A stretch of DNA of 64,000 nucleotides from Spiribacter sp. 2438. GTDB lineage: Bacteria > Pseudomonadota > Gammaproteobacteria > Nitrococcales > Nitrococcaceae. Made by a program: the position numbers and the translations under genes. Positions 42,550 to 51,194 of this stretch are shown here, in pieces. The stretch's first letter is position 1. Every line of letters begins with the position of its first letter. The notes under the pieces are model-generated. The model worked only from the letters and a program-made list of their open reading frames with translations, made no database searches and was not told the DNA's origin. The DNA lies in contig NZ_CP046046.1 in NCBI RefSeq assembly GCF_009676705.1, positions 496,001 through 560,000 on the forward strand, given 5' to 3'.

Positions 42550-43310
42550 TGGCTCAGCGAACCCTGTTGGGCGGCGTGCACGCGGTGCAGGCAGCGGTTC
42601 GTCACGATCCCACGCGGGCGCTCGAGGCCTGGGTGGATCGGCGTCGTCGGGACGATCGGCTGCGTCGGGTACGGGAGCAGCTCGAGGCGGTGGGTTGCCC
42701 GGTTCATGAGAGCGAATCCGACGCGCTGGGTCGATTGGTCCCCGGGCTGTCTCACCAAGGCGTCGTGCTGGCGATGAAGGGTCAGGGTCCCCGGGGGGAT
42801 CAGGCTTTGGCGGCGCTCTTGGACGGGCTCGAGGAAGAGCCGCTGCTGCTTGTTCTGGATCAGGTGCAGGATCCCCACAATCTGGGCGCCTGTCTTCGCA
42901 CTGCCGACGCGGCGGGAGTCCATGCCGTCATTGCTCCGCGAGACCGGGCCAGCGGTCTCACCCCCGTGGTGCATCGGGTCTCCGCAGGAGCGGCCAGCAC
43001 CGTGCCATTTTTTCAGGTGACGAATCTGGCCCGCTGCCTGCGAAACTTAAGAGATCGCGGCATCTGGCTGGTCGGGGCAGCCGGCGATGGACGGGATTCG
43101 CCCTTTACGGCGGACCTGCGCGGCCCGCTGGCTCTGGTTCTTGGGGCCGAGGGCAGGGGCCTGCGACGCCTGACCCGGGAGCACTGCGATCACCTGCTGG
43201 CGATTCCCATGGCGGGTGAGGTGGAGAGCCTCAATGTCTCCGTGGCCACCGGCGTGCTGCTTTTCGAAGCCGTTCGCCAGCGGCAAGGTTCCCCCGACGG
43301 CCGCGGTTGA
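42549..43310 (+). CDS. rlmB: 23S rRNA (guanosine(2251)-2'-O)-methyltransferase
   Basis: A 253-residue SPOUT methyltransferase acting on the peptidyl transferase loop. N-terminal substrate-binding part begins TLLGGVHAVQAAV; the catalytic part has LVLDQVQDPHNLGACLRTADAAG, LVLGAEGRGLRRL and [22 protein letters not shown] (knot). Pairing with rnr is standard. Confidence 0.96.
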   Translation: MAQRTLLGGVHAVQAAVRHDPTRALEAWVDRRRRDDRLRRVREQLEAVGCPVHESESDALGRLVPGLSHQGVVLAMKGQGPRGDQALAALLDGLEEEPLLLVLDQVQDPHNLGACLRTADAAGVHAVIAPRDRASGLTPVVHRVSAGAASTVPFFQVTNLARCLRNLRDRGIWLVGAAGDGRDSPFTADLRGPLALVLGAEGRGLRRLTREHCDHLLAIPMAGEVESLNVSVATGVLLFEAVRQRQGSPDGRG

Positions 43311-43311
43311 C

Positions 43312-43317
43312 TATACT
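43312..43317 (+). promoter_or_regulatory. Candidate -10 box of the rpsF operon
   Basis: TATACT lies 92 nt upstream of rpsF, directly after the rlmB stop. No clear -35. It would give an RNA leader of about 85 nt containing two hairpins. Confidence 0.4.
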
Positions 43318-43348
43318 GCGCTGCTGACCGGAGACCCGGTCACTCCTT

Positions 43349-43372
43349 GCTGCCCGGATTCGGGTGGCTTTT
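43349..43372 (+). promoter_or_regulatory. Hairpin plus T-run in the rpsF leader
   Basis: GCTGCCCG-GATT-CGGGTGGC followed by TTTT (with G-U pairs in the outer stem), then a second hairpin CCGAC/GTCGG (43374-43388) and the AAGGAG Shine-Dalgarno. It may be an attenuator or an S6:S18 autoregulatory leader; I cannot decide. Confidence 0.3.
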
Positions 43373-43408
43373 CCCGACAGCACGTCGGATCAACCGTAAG
43401 GAGCCACA

Positions 43409-43846
43409 ATGAGGCATTACGAAATTGTATTCCTGGTCCACCCGGACCAGAGCGACCAGGTTCCCGCAATGATCGAGCGCTACCGTGGCCTGATCGAGGG
43501 CAACGGCGGTGCCATCCATCGTCTTGAGGACTGGGGACGTCGCCAGCTCGCCTACCCTATCAACAAGCTCATCAAGGCCCACTACGTTCTGATGAACGTC
43601 GAGTGTCAGCCGTCGGACATTGAAGAGCTCGAATCGATGTTCCGTTTTAACGACGCGGTGATCCGGAACATGGTGCTCTCCCGTGACGAAGCGGTCACTC
43701 AGCCCTCTCCGCTGGCAAAGAGCCAGGACGAGGAGCGTGATCGCGACCGCGACCGGGATCGCAGCGATCGGGAGCCCACTCCGTCCGACGATGATGATGC
43801 ATCGTCCGAAGAGGCAGCGGCCGTCGATAACACCGAGGACGAGTGA
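43409..43846 (+). CDS. rpsF: 30S ribosomal protein S6
   Basis: A 145-residue S6. The first 95 residues ([18 protein letters not shown].. [19 protein letters not shown]) are standard. The tail is unusual: [16 protein letters not shown], then a stretch of D, S and E ending NTEDE, longer than the E. coli tail that RimK glutamylates. AAGGAG precedes the ATG. It overlaps priB by 4 nt. Confidence 0.97.
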   Translation: MRHYEIVFLVHPDQSDQVPAMIERYRGLIEGNGGAIHRLEDWGRRQLAYPINKLIKAHYVLMNVECQPSDIEELESMFRFNDAVIRNMVLSRDEAVTQPSPLAKSQDEERDRDRDRDRSDREPTPSDDDDASSEEAAAVDNTEDE

Positions 43847-44169
43847 ATAACCGGGTCGAGCTGACCGGCCGGCTGGTGGACAAGACCGAGCTCAGATATT
43901 CCCCGGCGGGCGTACCCATCGCCCGGGCGCTACTTGAGCACGAGTCATCCCAGACCGAGGCGGGCGTGGAGCGCTGGATCCGTTTTCTGGTGGGTGTGCG
44001 CGCTGCAGGCTCGCCACTGGCGGAAGCGCTGGACGACATCCCCATTGGCCGGCCGCTGGAGGTGGCCGGGGTGTTGCTCCGCTCCCGACAGCAGGGACCC
44101 GACACCGACCCGATTATTATCAGTCTCAGTCACGTGCAGCGACTGGGCGAATCAACTGAAGGACAATGA
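43843..44169 (+). CDS. priB: Primosomal replication protein N
   Basis: A 108-residue OB-fold single-stranded-DNA-binding protein of the PriA replication-restart primosome. [33 protein letters not shown] at the start matches the SSB-derived family. The start is GTG inside the rpsF stop. Position between rpsF and rpsR is the standard one for priB. Confidence 0.93.
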   Translation: MNNRVELTGRLVDKTELRYSPAGVPIARALLEHESSQTEAGVERWIRFLVGVRAAGSPLAEALDDIPIGRPLEVAGVLLRSRQQGPDTDPIIISLSHVQRLGESTEGQ

Positions 44170-44171
44170 CC

Positions 44172-44396
44172 ATGGCTCGTTTTTTCCGTCGTCGTAAATA
44201 CTGTCGTTTCACCGCCGAAGGCGTGAAAGAAATCGACTACAAGGATCTGAACACCCTGCGCCAGTACGTCACCGAGACCGGCAAGATTGTGCCGAGTCGC
44301 ATCACCGGAACGCGGGCGCGGTATCAGCGGCAGCTGTCCACCGCGGTCAAGCGGGCCCGGTACCTGGCGCTGCTGCCCTACACCGACAGCCACTAG
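44172..44396 (+). CDS. rpsR: 30S ribosomal protein S18
   Basis: A 74-residue S18, nearly identical to E. coli: [40 protein letters not shown]. The ATG at 44172 gives the family N-terminus MARFF; an ATG at 44166 overlapping the priB stop would add two residues. Its N-terminus is the substrate of RimI, encoded at 10.2 kb. Confidence 0.98.
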   Translation: MARFFRRRKYCRFTAEGVKEIDYKDLNTLRQYVTETGKIVPSRITGTRARYQRQLSTAVKRARYLALLPYTDSH

Positions 44397-44421
44397 GGGC
44401 CGCGGCCGGTAGCGCGCAGCC

Positions 44422-45294
44422 ATGAACGCGTTCCTCGGATTTGTCATGCGCACCCGCCTGGGTGCCATCGGCGTGGTGTCCCTGGGGGCCGTGTTGCCGC
44501 TGCTTTTCTGGGTCAGTGGCGCGGTGCTCGCGCTGATTACCCTGCGCCGGGGCTTGGGCGAAGCGGGCATTGTGCTCGCCGGCTCCGTGGCGATCTTGCT
44601 GCCGCTCTACCTGCTCCTGCTGGGCGCACCGATGGCCGTGCTCCAGCCGATGGTGCTGGTCTGGGTGCCGGTGATTGCGCTGGCCCAGATCCTCCGCCAG
44701 ACCGTCTCGCTGGCTGTGACGATTCAGCTTGGCACGCTGCTGGCCGGCGGTGCAGTGCTGGCCTTTTACGCGATTCACGGGGATCCGGTGCAATTCTGGG
44801 AGCAGACCCTGGAGGCGCTCGTCGCGGCGCTGACCGGCGGTGAGCCGGGGCCGGAATGGCAGCAGGCCGCCGCCGGACTGGCGCCGCGGCTCACCGGACT
44901 CTGGGTGGCCAACATGCTGGGGCTCGCGGTGGTCTGTCTGCTGCTGGGGCGCTGGTGGCAGGCGGTGCTGTACAATCCGGGGGGCTTCCGCGAGGAATTC
45001 CACGGGCTGCGCTTTCCGGCATGGTTTGCCGGCCTGGCCCTGGCGGTGCTGGCCGGGGGGCTGGTCACCGGGCCCGGATTGCTGGCGGATCTGGCGACGG
45101 TGGTGGCCGGCGTCTTTGTCCTGCAGGCACTCGCGGTGGTGCACGCGCTGGCGCTGGCGAGAGGCTGGCACAGCGGCTGGCTGGTGGGGGTCTACCTGCT
45201 TTTGCCATTGTTGATCCGGCCCGTGGCATTGGTGGGTGTGGCGGACACATTTCTGGATTTTCGGAGGCGCTATGCGCCTTCCTCGTCAAGTTGA
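44422..45294 (+). CDS. DUF2232 multi-pass membrane protein
   Basis: A 290-residue protein with about eight hydrophobic helices and few polar loops, such as the WQQAAAGLAPRLTGLWVANMLG region. A gene of this DUF2232 kind lies between rpsR and rplI in many gammaproteobacteria. Function unknown. Confidence 0.8.
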   Translation: MNAFLGFVMRTRLGAIGVVSLGAVLPLLFWVSGAVLALITLRRGLGEAGIVLAGSVAILLPLYLLLLGAPMAVLQPMVLVWVPVIALAQILRQTVSLAVTIQLGTLLAGGAVLAFYAIHGDPVQFWEQTLEALVAALTGGEPGPEWQQAAAGLAPRLTGLWVANMLGLAVVCLLLGRWWQAVLYNPGGFREEFHGLRFPAWFAGLALAVLAGGLVTGPGLLADLATVVAGVFVLQALAVVHALALARGWHSGWLVGVYLLLPLLIRPVALVGVADTFLDFRRRYAPSSSS

Positions 45295-45316
45295 ATAACC
45301 CAATGGGGGTTGCGGA

Positions 45317-45769
45317 ATGAATGTGATTCTTCTCGAAAAAGTGGCCAACCTGGGCGGTCTGGGTGACACGGTCAAAGTGCGCGCCGGTTATGGCCGCAAT
45401 TACCTGATCCCGCAGGGCAAGGCAAAGCCGGCCACGCCGGAAAACATTGCCTATTTTGAGTCCCAGCGGGCCGAGCTTGAGCGAAAGGCCGCCGAGGAGC
45501 TGGCAGCGGCCCAGGCTCGTGCCGAGCGTATCGAAGGTCTGGAGGCAGTCACCATTGCGGCGAATGCCGGCGATGAGGGCAAGCTGTTCGGTTCGGTGGG
45601 CCCGCAGGATATCGCCGATGCACTGACCGCGGCCGGGGTTGAGGTGGAGCGGCACGAAGTGCGGATGCCGGACGGACCGATTCGTGCCGTTGGAGAGTAT
45701 TCCGTCGAGGTGCATCTGCATGCCGACGTCAACGCCGCGGCCAACGTCAACATAACCGGCGGAGCCTGA
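45317..45769 (+). CDS. rplI: 50S ribosomal protein L9
   Basis: A 150-residue L9: N-terminal domain [19 protein letters not shown] and [16 protein letters not shown], connecting helix, C-terminal domain starting [20 protein letters not shown]. Standard length. Last ribosomal gene of the operon; dnaB begins 35 nt later. Confidence 0.98.
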   Translation: MNVILLEKVANLGGLGDTVKVRAGYGRNYLIPQGKAKPATPENIAYFESQRAELERKAAEELAAAQARAERIEGLEAVTIAANAGDEGKLFGSVGPQDIADALTAAGVEVERHEVRMPDGPIRAVGEYSVEVHLHADVNAAANVNITGGA

Positions 45770-45803
45770 GACGGCCGGCGGCCGGATCAGAGGCGGGCGG
45801 GCA

Positions 45804-47630
45804 GTGGCTGAGACCTTTTCCAGCGGGGTTCAGCGGACCGACGGCCTCAAGGTTCCGCCGCATTCGCTGGAGGCCGAGCAGGCGGTTCTGGGCGGCCTGA
45901 TGCTGGATAACAGCGCCTGGGACCAGATTGCGGATCGGGTCGGTGAAGATGACTTCTACCGCCGGGATCATCGGCTGATCTTCCGGGCGCTGGACCACCT
46001 GGCGGAGTCCGGGCAGCCCATGGATGCGGTCACGCTGTCCGAATGGCTGAAATCCCACGATGAGCTGGAAAGTGCTGGCGGGCTCGCCTATCTGGGGCTG
46101 CTGGCGCGGGATACCCCCAGCGCTGCCAATATTCGCGCCTACGCCGACATCGTCCGCGAGCAGTCGGTGCTGCGTCAGCTCATCGAGGCAGGCACCGAAG
46201 TCGCCAACGCCGGCTTCAACCCCGAGGGGCAGAGTTCGGCTGAACTGCTGGATGGCGCCGAACGGCGGATTTTCGAAATTGCCGAGCAGTCCGGGCGCAA
46301 CCGCCGGGGCTTCGTCGGCGTTCGGGATTTGCTCCCCGACGTGGTCGACCGCATCGATACCCTGTACCACCAGGACAGCGACATCACCGGCCTGGCCACC
46401 GGTTTCACCGACCTGGATCGCATGACCTCCGGCCTCCAGAACGGGGACCTGGTCATCGTCGCCGGGCGGCCCTCGATGGGCAAAACCACGCTGGCCATGA
46501 ACGTTGCCGAGGCGGCGGCACTGAGCGAAGGCCCGCCCACCGCCGTATTCAGCATGGAAATGCCGGCAGACGCCCTGACCATGCGCATGCTGGCCTCGCT
46601 GGGCCGGGTTGAGCTGCAGAAAATCCGCTCTGGGCGGCTGTCGGATGATGACTGGCCGCGACTCACCAGCACCATGAACCTGCTCTCCCAGGCCAAGCTC
46701 TACATCGACGACACGCCCGGCCTGACCCCGACGGACATGCGCGCCCGCTGCCGGCGACTGAAGCGGGAACACGGACTGGGGCTGGTGCTGGTGGACTACC
46801 TGCAGCTGATGCAGTTGCCGGGTTTCAAGGAAAACCGCGCGTCCGAAATTTCGGAAATTTCGCGGTCCCTGAAGGGTATGGCCAAGGAACTCGGCGTACC
46901 GGTGATCGTGCTCTCCCAGCTCAACCGCAGTCTCGAGCAGCGGCCCAACAAGCGCCCGATCATGTCTGATCTTCGCGAGTGCGTGACTGGTGATACCCCG
47001 GTCCTGCTGGCTGACGGTCGCCGCCGGCCGATTGCCGACCTGGTGGGCGAACAGCCCGAGGTTTTATCAATCGATTCGGCCGATCGAGTGATCAGGGCGC
47101 GCGCCGATCTTGTCTGGCAGGTCGGCACCCGTGCCGTTCGCAGGATTCATCTCGCCAGTGGGCGCTCCATTCGGTGTACCCCGGAACACCAACTAAGATC
47201 CCAGTGGGGCTGGAAGCGGGTTGAGGACATCCGGTTTGATGATCGCCTTGGCGTCGCTCGGTTGCCCGGCGAGGAGCGGCTCGGAGCGATCGCCGATGGC
47301 GACCTGTTCTGGGACCGGGTGGTCTCCATTGAGGAAGCCGGTGAAGAAGCGGTCTTCGATCTGACCGTACCGGGGCCGGCCTGTTGGCTGGCGGACGGCA
47401 TCGTCAGTCATAACTCCGGGGCCATTGAGCAGGACGCCGATGTCATCCTGTTTATCTACCGCGATGAGGTCTACAACGAGGACAGTCCCGATGCGGGCAC
47501 CGCTGAGGTCATCATCGGCAAGCAGCGTAACGGACCGGTGGGCACGTTGCGGTTGACCTTCCTGGGTCAGTACACGCGTTTCGAGAACTTCATCGCGGAT
47601 GCCGGCTACGGAGGCGGGGGCTGGCAGTGA
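45804..47630 (+). CDS. dnaB: Replicative DNA helicase DnaB, intein-containing
   Basis: A 608-residue precursor; after removal of the 145-residue intein (residues 393-537) the helicase would be 463 residues, normal for DnaB. N-terminal domain: LKVPPHSLEAEQAVLGGLMLD; RecA-like motor: AGRPSMGKTTLAMNVAE (Walker A), LVLVDYLQLM (Walker B), VIVLSQLNRSLEQRPNKRP. The motif SDLRE is cut by the intein and resumes as SGAIEQDADVILFIYRDE. The start is GTG at 45804. It unwinds DNA at the fork, so cell growth depends on correct splicing. Confidence 0.97.
   Translation: MAETFSSGVQRTDGLKVPPHSLEAEQAVLGGLMLDNSAWDQIADRVGEDDFYRRDHRLIFRALDHLAESGQPMDAVTLSEWLKSHDELESAGGLAYLGLLARDTPSAANIRAYADIVREQSVLRQLIEAGTEVANAGFNPEGQSSAELLDGAERRIFEIAEQSGRNRRGFVGVRDLLPDVVDRIDTLYHQDSDITGLATGFTDLDRMTSGLQNGDLVIVAGRPSMGKTTLAMNVAEAAALSEGPPTAVFSMEMPADALTMRMLASLGRVELQKIRSGRLSDDDWPRLTSTMNLLSQAKLYIDDTPGLTPTDMRARCRRLKREHGLGLVLVDYLQLMQLPGFKENRASEISEISRSLKGMAKELGVPVIVLSQLNRSLEQRPNKRPIMSDLRECVTGDTPVLLADGRRRPIADLVGEQPEVLSIDSADRVIRARADLVWQVGTRAVRRIHLASGRSIRCTPEHQLRSQWGWKRVEDIRFDDRLGVARLPGEERLGAIADGDLFWDRVVSIEEAGEEAVFDLTVPGPACWLADGIVSHNSGAIEQDADVILFIYRDEVYNEDSPDAGTAEVIIGKQRNGPVGTLRLTFLGQYTRFENFIADAGYGGGGWQ
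46980..47414 (+). other. Mini-intein inside DnaB
   Basis: A 145-residue in-frame intein. Block A: CVTGDTPVLLADG with the essential Cys1; block B: GRSIRCTPEHQL with TxxH; WGWKRVEDI after it; block F: EAVFDLTVPGPACWLADG; block G: GIVSHN followed by Ser+1. The order and spacing align, from memory, with the Synechocystis Ssp DnaB mini-intein (GWKRLDEL, YWDSIVSI, VFDLTVPGP). No LAGLIDADG or HNH domain fits in it, so it cannot home by itself. Insertion lies between Glu392 and Ser538 of the precursor. Confidence 0.95.
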
Positions 47631-48715
47631 GCCGGGTCGCCCGCGCGACGATCAACCTCGATGCCCTGCGCCACAACCTGGGCGTCGCCCGGCGGTCGGC
47701 ACCCGACGCCCACATCATGGCCGTTCTCAAGGCCAATGCTTACGGCCATGGGCTTTTGCGGGTCGCTCATACACTGGCGTCCGATGTCGAAGGGTTTGCC
47801 GTCAGCTGCACCGAGGAGGCGCTGCCGCTTCGGGAGGCCGGGCTTCAGCACCGAATCATCCTCCTGGAGGGTTTCTTTGAGGCGGCGGAACTGCCTTTAT
47901 TCAGTGCCCGCCGTCTGGATGCCGTGGTTCACCAGCCCTGGCAGATCGAGGCTCTGGCCAGCGCGGATCTTTCCCGCCCGATTGATTGCTGGCTGAAGGT
48001 GGATACCGGCATGGGACGGCTGGGGTTCTCGCCGGCGGACGCCGGGGCGGCGGCCGAGCGCCTGGCGACCCTGCCCGCCGTGGGCGAGATTCGCTGGATG
48101 ACCCATCTGGCCAGTGCCGACGAGCCGGATCGCGCGGACACCGGGTCCCAACTCGTGCGGTTTGGCGAGCTGGCCCACGCCAGTGCCAGTGCCGCCAACT
48201 CGGCCGCCACTCTCTACTGGGCGCAGGCGCATGCCCAGTGGGTGCGACCCGGCATCATGCTGTACGGCGCCTCGCCATTCAGCCACGCCGGCCTGCATGC
48301 GCCGTTGCACCCCGTCATGCAACTCGAGGCACGGCTGATCTCCGTCAAGACGCTGCCCGCCGGTCACGGCGTGGGGTACGGCAGTCGCTTTGTCTGTCCC
48401 GTGGCCATGCCCGTGGGCGTGGTCTCCATCGGCTACGGCGATGGCTATCCCCGCCATGCGCCGGATGGCACGCCGGTCCGAATCCGTGGCCGGCGGGTGC
48501 CAATGATCGGCAAAGTGTCAATGGACATGATCGCGGTGGATCTGCGTACGGTGCCCCAGGCCTGTGTGGGGGATCCGGCCATCCTGTGGGGGGTGGACCC
48601 GCCCGCCAGCGAGATCGCCGAGGCCTGCGGTACCATCAGCTATGAGCTTTTCTGCCGGCTGACCCCACGGGTCCAGCGGGTCTATCGCCATGGAGGCGTG
48701 GATGGCCAGGAGTAG
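47627..48715 (+). CDS. alr: Alanine racemase
   Basis: A 362-residue PLP enzyme making D-alanine for the cell wall. The PLP-Lys motif is HIMAVLKANAYGHGLL near residue 35; the catalytic Tyr is in the second domain (AGHGVGYGSRFV); VSIGYGDGYPR is present. The GTG start overlaps the dnaB stop by 4 nt. It overlaps radA by 14 nt. Confidence 0.96.
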   Translation: MSRVARATINLDALRHNLGVARRSAPDAHIMAVLKANAYGHGLLRVAHTLASDVEGFAVSCTEEALPLREAGLQHRIILLEGFFEAAELPLFSARRLDAVVHQPWQIEALASADLSRPIDCWLKVDTGMGRLGFSPADAGAAAERLATLPAVGEIRWMTHLASADEPDRADTGSQLVRFGELAHASASAANSAATLYWAQAHAQWVRPGIMLYGASPFSHAGLHAPLHPVMQLEARLISVKTLPAGHGVGYGSRFVCPVAMPVGVVSIGYGDGYPRHAPDGTPVRIRGRRVPMIGKVSMDMIAVDLRTVPQACVGDPAILWGVDPPASEIAEACGTISYELFCRLTPRVQRVYRHGGVDGQE

Positions 48716-50096
48716 CGTCAAGACCTTGTTTGTCTGTTCCGCCTGCGGGGCGAGTTCGCCGCAGTGGGCCGGGCAATGTGCGGACTGCGGTGAGTGGAAT
48801 ACGCTGGAGGAACAGGTCCAGGCCCCGGCTGTCACCAGCGGTCGCGGCTCGGCACGGGGCGGGCGTCAGTACGCGGGCGACAGCGGCGTGAAGCGTTTGT
48901 CCGAAGTGCCTCGAGATGCCGAGACCCGCTTTGCCACGGGAATCGGTGAGTTCGACCGCGTGCTGGGGGGCGGTCTGGTCGCTGGGGGTGTTGTCCTGCT
49001 GGGCGGGGATCCGGGTATCGGCAAGTCGACCCTGTTGCTTGAAGCCGTGGCCCGGGTGGCCGGGCAGCACGGCGCCCTGTATGTCACCGGTGAAGAGTCG
49101 CTGCGACAGGTGGGCATGCGGGCCGAGCGTCTGGGCGTTGAGGACGATGGCCTCAAGCTGCTGGCTGAAACCCGGGTCGAGGCCATTATCGAGCTGGCGG
49201 CCCGGGAGCGCCCCGAAGTACTTGTGGTGGATTCCATCCAGACCGTTCATAGCGATTCGCTGGGTTCGGCGCCGGGTGGTGTGGCGCAGGTTCGGGAATC
49301 CGCCGCCCAGCTTGTTCAGTTCGCCAAGCGCAGCGGCACGGTGCTCTTTCTGGTGGGGCATGTGACCAAGGAAGGCCAGTTGGCGGGGCCGCGTGTCCTG
49401 GAACACATGGTCGACACGGTTCTCTATTTCGAGAGTGATTCAGGCAGTCGTTACCGGTTATTGAGGGCGGTCAAGAATCGCTTTGGGGCTGCCAATGAGC
49501 TGGGCGTATTCGCCATGCTGGACACCGGGCTCAAAGAGGTCAGGAACCCCTCGGCGATTTTCCTCTCCCGCCACGAACAGCCCGTACCGGGGAGCGCGAT
49601 CCTGGTGACTCGCGAGGGCACGCGGCCGCTGCTGCTCGAGCTGCAGGCGCTGGTGGCGGAGAGCCCGTTATCCAACCCGAGGCGGCTGGCGGTGGGCCTG
49701 GACGGCAATCGGCTGGGCATGCTCTTGGCCGTCCTTCAGCGCCATGCCGGGGTCAGCACCTATGGCGAGGACGTGTTCGTCAACGTTGTCGGCGGCGTGC
49801 GGGTGGCCGAGACCGCCAGTGACCTGCCGGCCCTGCTGGCCGTGGTTTCAAGTTTGCGTGATCGGCCGATCCCTCAGGACTGGGTGATCTTTGGTGAGGT
49901 CGGGCTCGCCGGCGAAATTCGGCCGGTGCCCAATGGCGCCGATCGGCTGGCGGAAGCGGCCCGCCACGGGTTCCGCCGGGCGCTGGTGCCCATGAAAAAC
50001 TGTCCGGCATCGGGCCAGGCGCCACACGGACTGGCGGTAACGGGTGTCGAGCGACTCGACGCCGCGCTCGACATCGTCCGTGAGGCCGACGGCTAG
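48702..50096 (+). CDS. radA: DNA repair protein RadA
   Basis: A 464-residue RecA-like branch-migration protein. Zinc finger [21 protein letters not shown], Walker [16 protein letters not shown], the RadA-specific [13 protein letters not shown], and a C-terminal Lon-protease-like domain. The ATG at 48702 is chosen because GGAGG lies five nt upstream; ATG 48690 is upstream of it. It ends in CTAG shared with folD. Confidence 0.96.
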   Translation: MARSSVKTLFVCSACGASSPQWAGQCADCGEWNTLEEQVQAPAVTSGRGSARGGRQYAGDSGVKRLSEVPRDAETRFATGIGEFDRVLGGGLVAGGVVLLGGDPGIGKSTLLLEAVARVAGQHGALYVTGEESLRQVGMRAERLGVEDDGLKLLAETRVEAIIELAARERPEVLVVDSIQTVHSDSLGSAPGGVAQVRESAAQLVQFAKRSGTVLFLVGHVTKEGQLAGPRVLEHMVDTVLYFESDSGSRYRLLRAVKNRFGAANELGVFAMLDTGLKEVRNPSAIFLSRHEQPVPGSAILVTREGTRPLLLELQALVAESPLSNPRRLAVGLDGNRLGMLLAVLQRHAGVSTYGEDVFVNVVGGVRVAETASDLPALLAVVSSLRDRPIPQDWVIFGEVGLAGEIRPVPNGADRLAEAARHGFRRALVPMKNCPASGQAPHGLAVTGVERLDAALDIVREADG

Positions 50097-50947
50097 TCGT
50101 CCAGCGCTTCAGCGGCCTTCAGCGTGTTTTCGAGCAGTGTGGCGCGGGTCAGCGGACCAACGCCGCCGGGCACCGGGGTGATCCAGCCGGCGCGTTCGGC
50201 GGCACCGGCATAATCCACGTCGCCCACCAGCCGGCCGCTCTCCAGGCGATTGATGCCAACATCGATGACCGCGGCGCCGGGCTTGATCCACTCCCCCGGG
50301 ATAAATTCCGCGCGGCCTACCGCGGCGACCACGATGTCAGCGCGTTGGACCTCGGCACGTAGATCCCGGGTGCGGCTGTGGCAGATGGTGACTGTACAGC
50401 GGGCGTTGAGCAGCTCAAGAGCCATGGGTCGCCCGACAATGTTGGACTGACCGATCACCACGGCATGGGCACCCTCCAGGGGCACCTCGGCCCGCTCAAG
50501 CAGGGTCATCACGCCATGAGGGGTGCACGATCGCAGGCCCGGCAGGCGCAGGACCAGGCGGCCGACGTTGCGCGGGTGAAAGCCATCGACATCCTTGGCG
50601 GGATCGATCCGCTCGATCACCGAATGCTCGTCAATGTGATCCGGGAGCGGCAGCTGAACAAGAATGCCGTGGGTGGCCGGATTGGCATTGAGCTGATCGA
50701 TCAGCGCAAGCAACTCGCTCTGGGTCACTGACGTGGGGAGATCGTAATCCTGGGAAATGAAGCCCACCTCGGCGCAATCCCGGCGTTTCATGCGGACATA
50801 AACCGATGAAGCGGCATTGTCACCCACCAGGACCACGGCGAGCCCGGGCGCCGGCTGGCCCCGATGAAGTCGCCCGGATACCTGTTGCCGGATGCGCTCG
50901 CGGATATCCGCTGCGATGGCCTTGCCGTCAATAATCCCCGCGCCCAT
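50093..50947 (-). CDS. folD: Bifunctional methylene-THF dehydrogenase/cyclohydrolase
   Basis: A 284-residue folate one-carbon enzyme. Active-site stretch [16 protein letters not shown] (with the catalytic Tyr and Lys region), [13 protein letters not shown], and the dinucleotide site [38 protein letters not shown] at the C-terminus is a FolD signature. Note Arg-Arg where KxK is typical, a variant of the catalytic Lys neighbourhood. Convergent with radA. Confidence 0.96.
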   Translation of the reverse strand: MGAGIIDGKAIAADIRERIRQQVSGRLHRGQPAPGLAVVLVGDNAASSVYVRMKRRDCAEVGFISQDYDLPTSVTQSELLALIDQLNANPATHGILVQLPLPDHIDEHSVIERIDPAKDVDGFHPRNVGRLVLRLPGLRSCTPHGVMTLLERAEVPLEGAHAVVIGQSNIVGRPMALELLNARCTVTICHSRTRDLRAEVQRADIVVAAVGRAEFIPGEWIKPGAAVIDVGINRLESGRLVGDVDYAGAAERAGWITPVPGGVGPLTRATLLENTLKAAEALDD

Positions 50948-51070
50948 GAATGCCCCGTCAGCGTCTGGCTACCTGATGAATGGCGGCACTCTACCCCGCG
51001 CTGGCCCGGCATTCCAGACGGGAACGGGCTTCCGGGTGGGGGGTGGTCGCTGTCGGTGCCGACCCGCGGC

Positions 51071-51089
51071 GGGATTGCGATACAATCCC
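51071..51089. repeat. 7-bp inverted repeat over the tRNA-Arg -10 region
   Basis: GGGATTG-CGATA-CAATCCC, perfect arms with a five-base centre, covers the -10 box TACAAT (51081-51086) six nt before the tRNA-Arg 5' end. Could be an operator or chance. Confidence 0.4.
51081..51086 (+). promoter_or_regulatory. Candidate -10 box of tRNA-Arg
   Basis: TACAAT, 5/6 match. The -35 is weak. The transcription start would fall at or very near the mature tRNA 5' end. Confidence 0.4.
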
Positions 51090-51094
51090 ACCAG

Positions 51095-51171
51095 GCGCCC
51101 GTAGCTCAACCGGATAGAGCATCGGCCTTCTAAGCCGAGGGTTGCAGGTTCAAGTCCTGCCGGGCGCGCCA
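51095..51171 (+). tRNA. tRNA-Arg (anticodon TCT)
   Basis: A 77-nt cloverleaf with CCA: acceptor GCGCCCG/CGGGCGC, anticodon stem TCGGC/GCCGA with loop CTTCTAA (anticodon TCT), T-loop GTTCAAGTC. It reads AGA/AGG, rare codons here. Confidence 0.96.
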
Positions 51172-51194
51172 TCACTGCCCGCCGGAGACGCCCC

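Noticed and set aside
46845-46868. Tandem palindromes GAAATTTC in dnaB
   Set aside because: They encode the conserved EISEIS helix segment of DnaB, so coding explains them.
46980-47414. Frameshift or assembly artefact in dnaB instead of an intein
   Set aside because: The inserted part is in frame, has all splice-site residues in order, and both flanks join into an intact DnaB motif.
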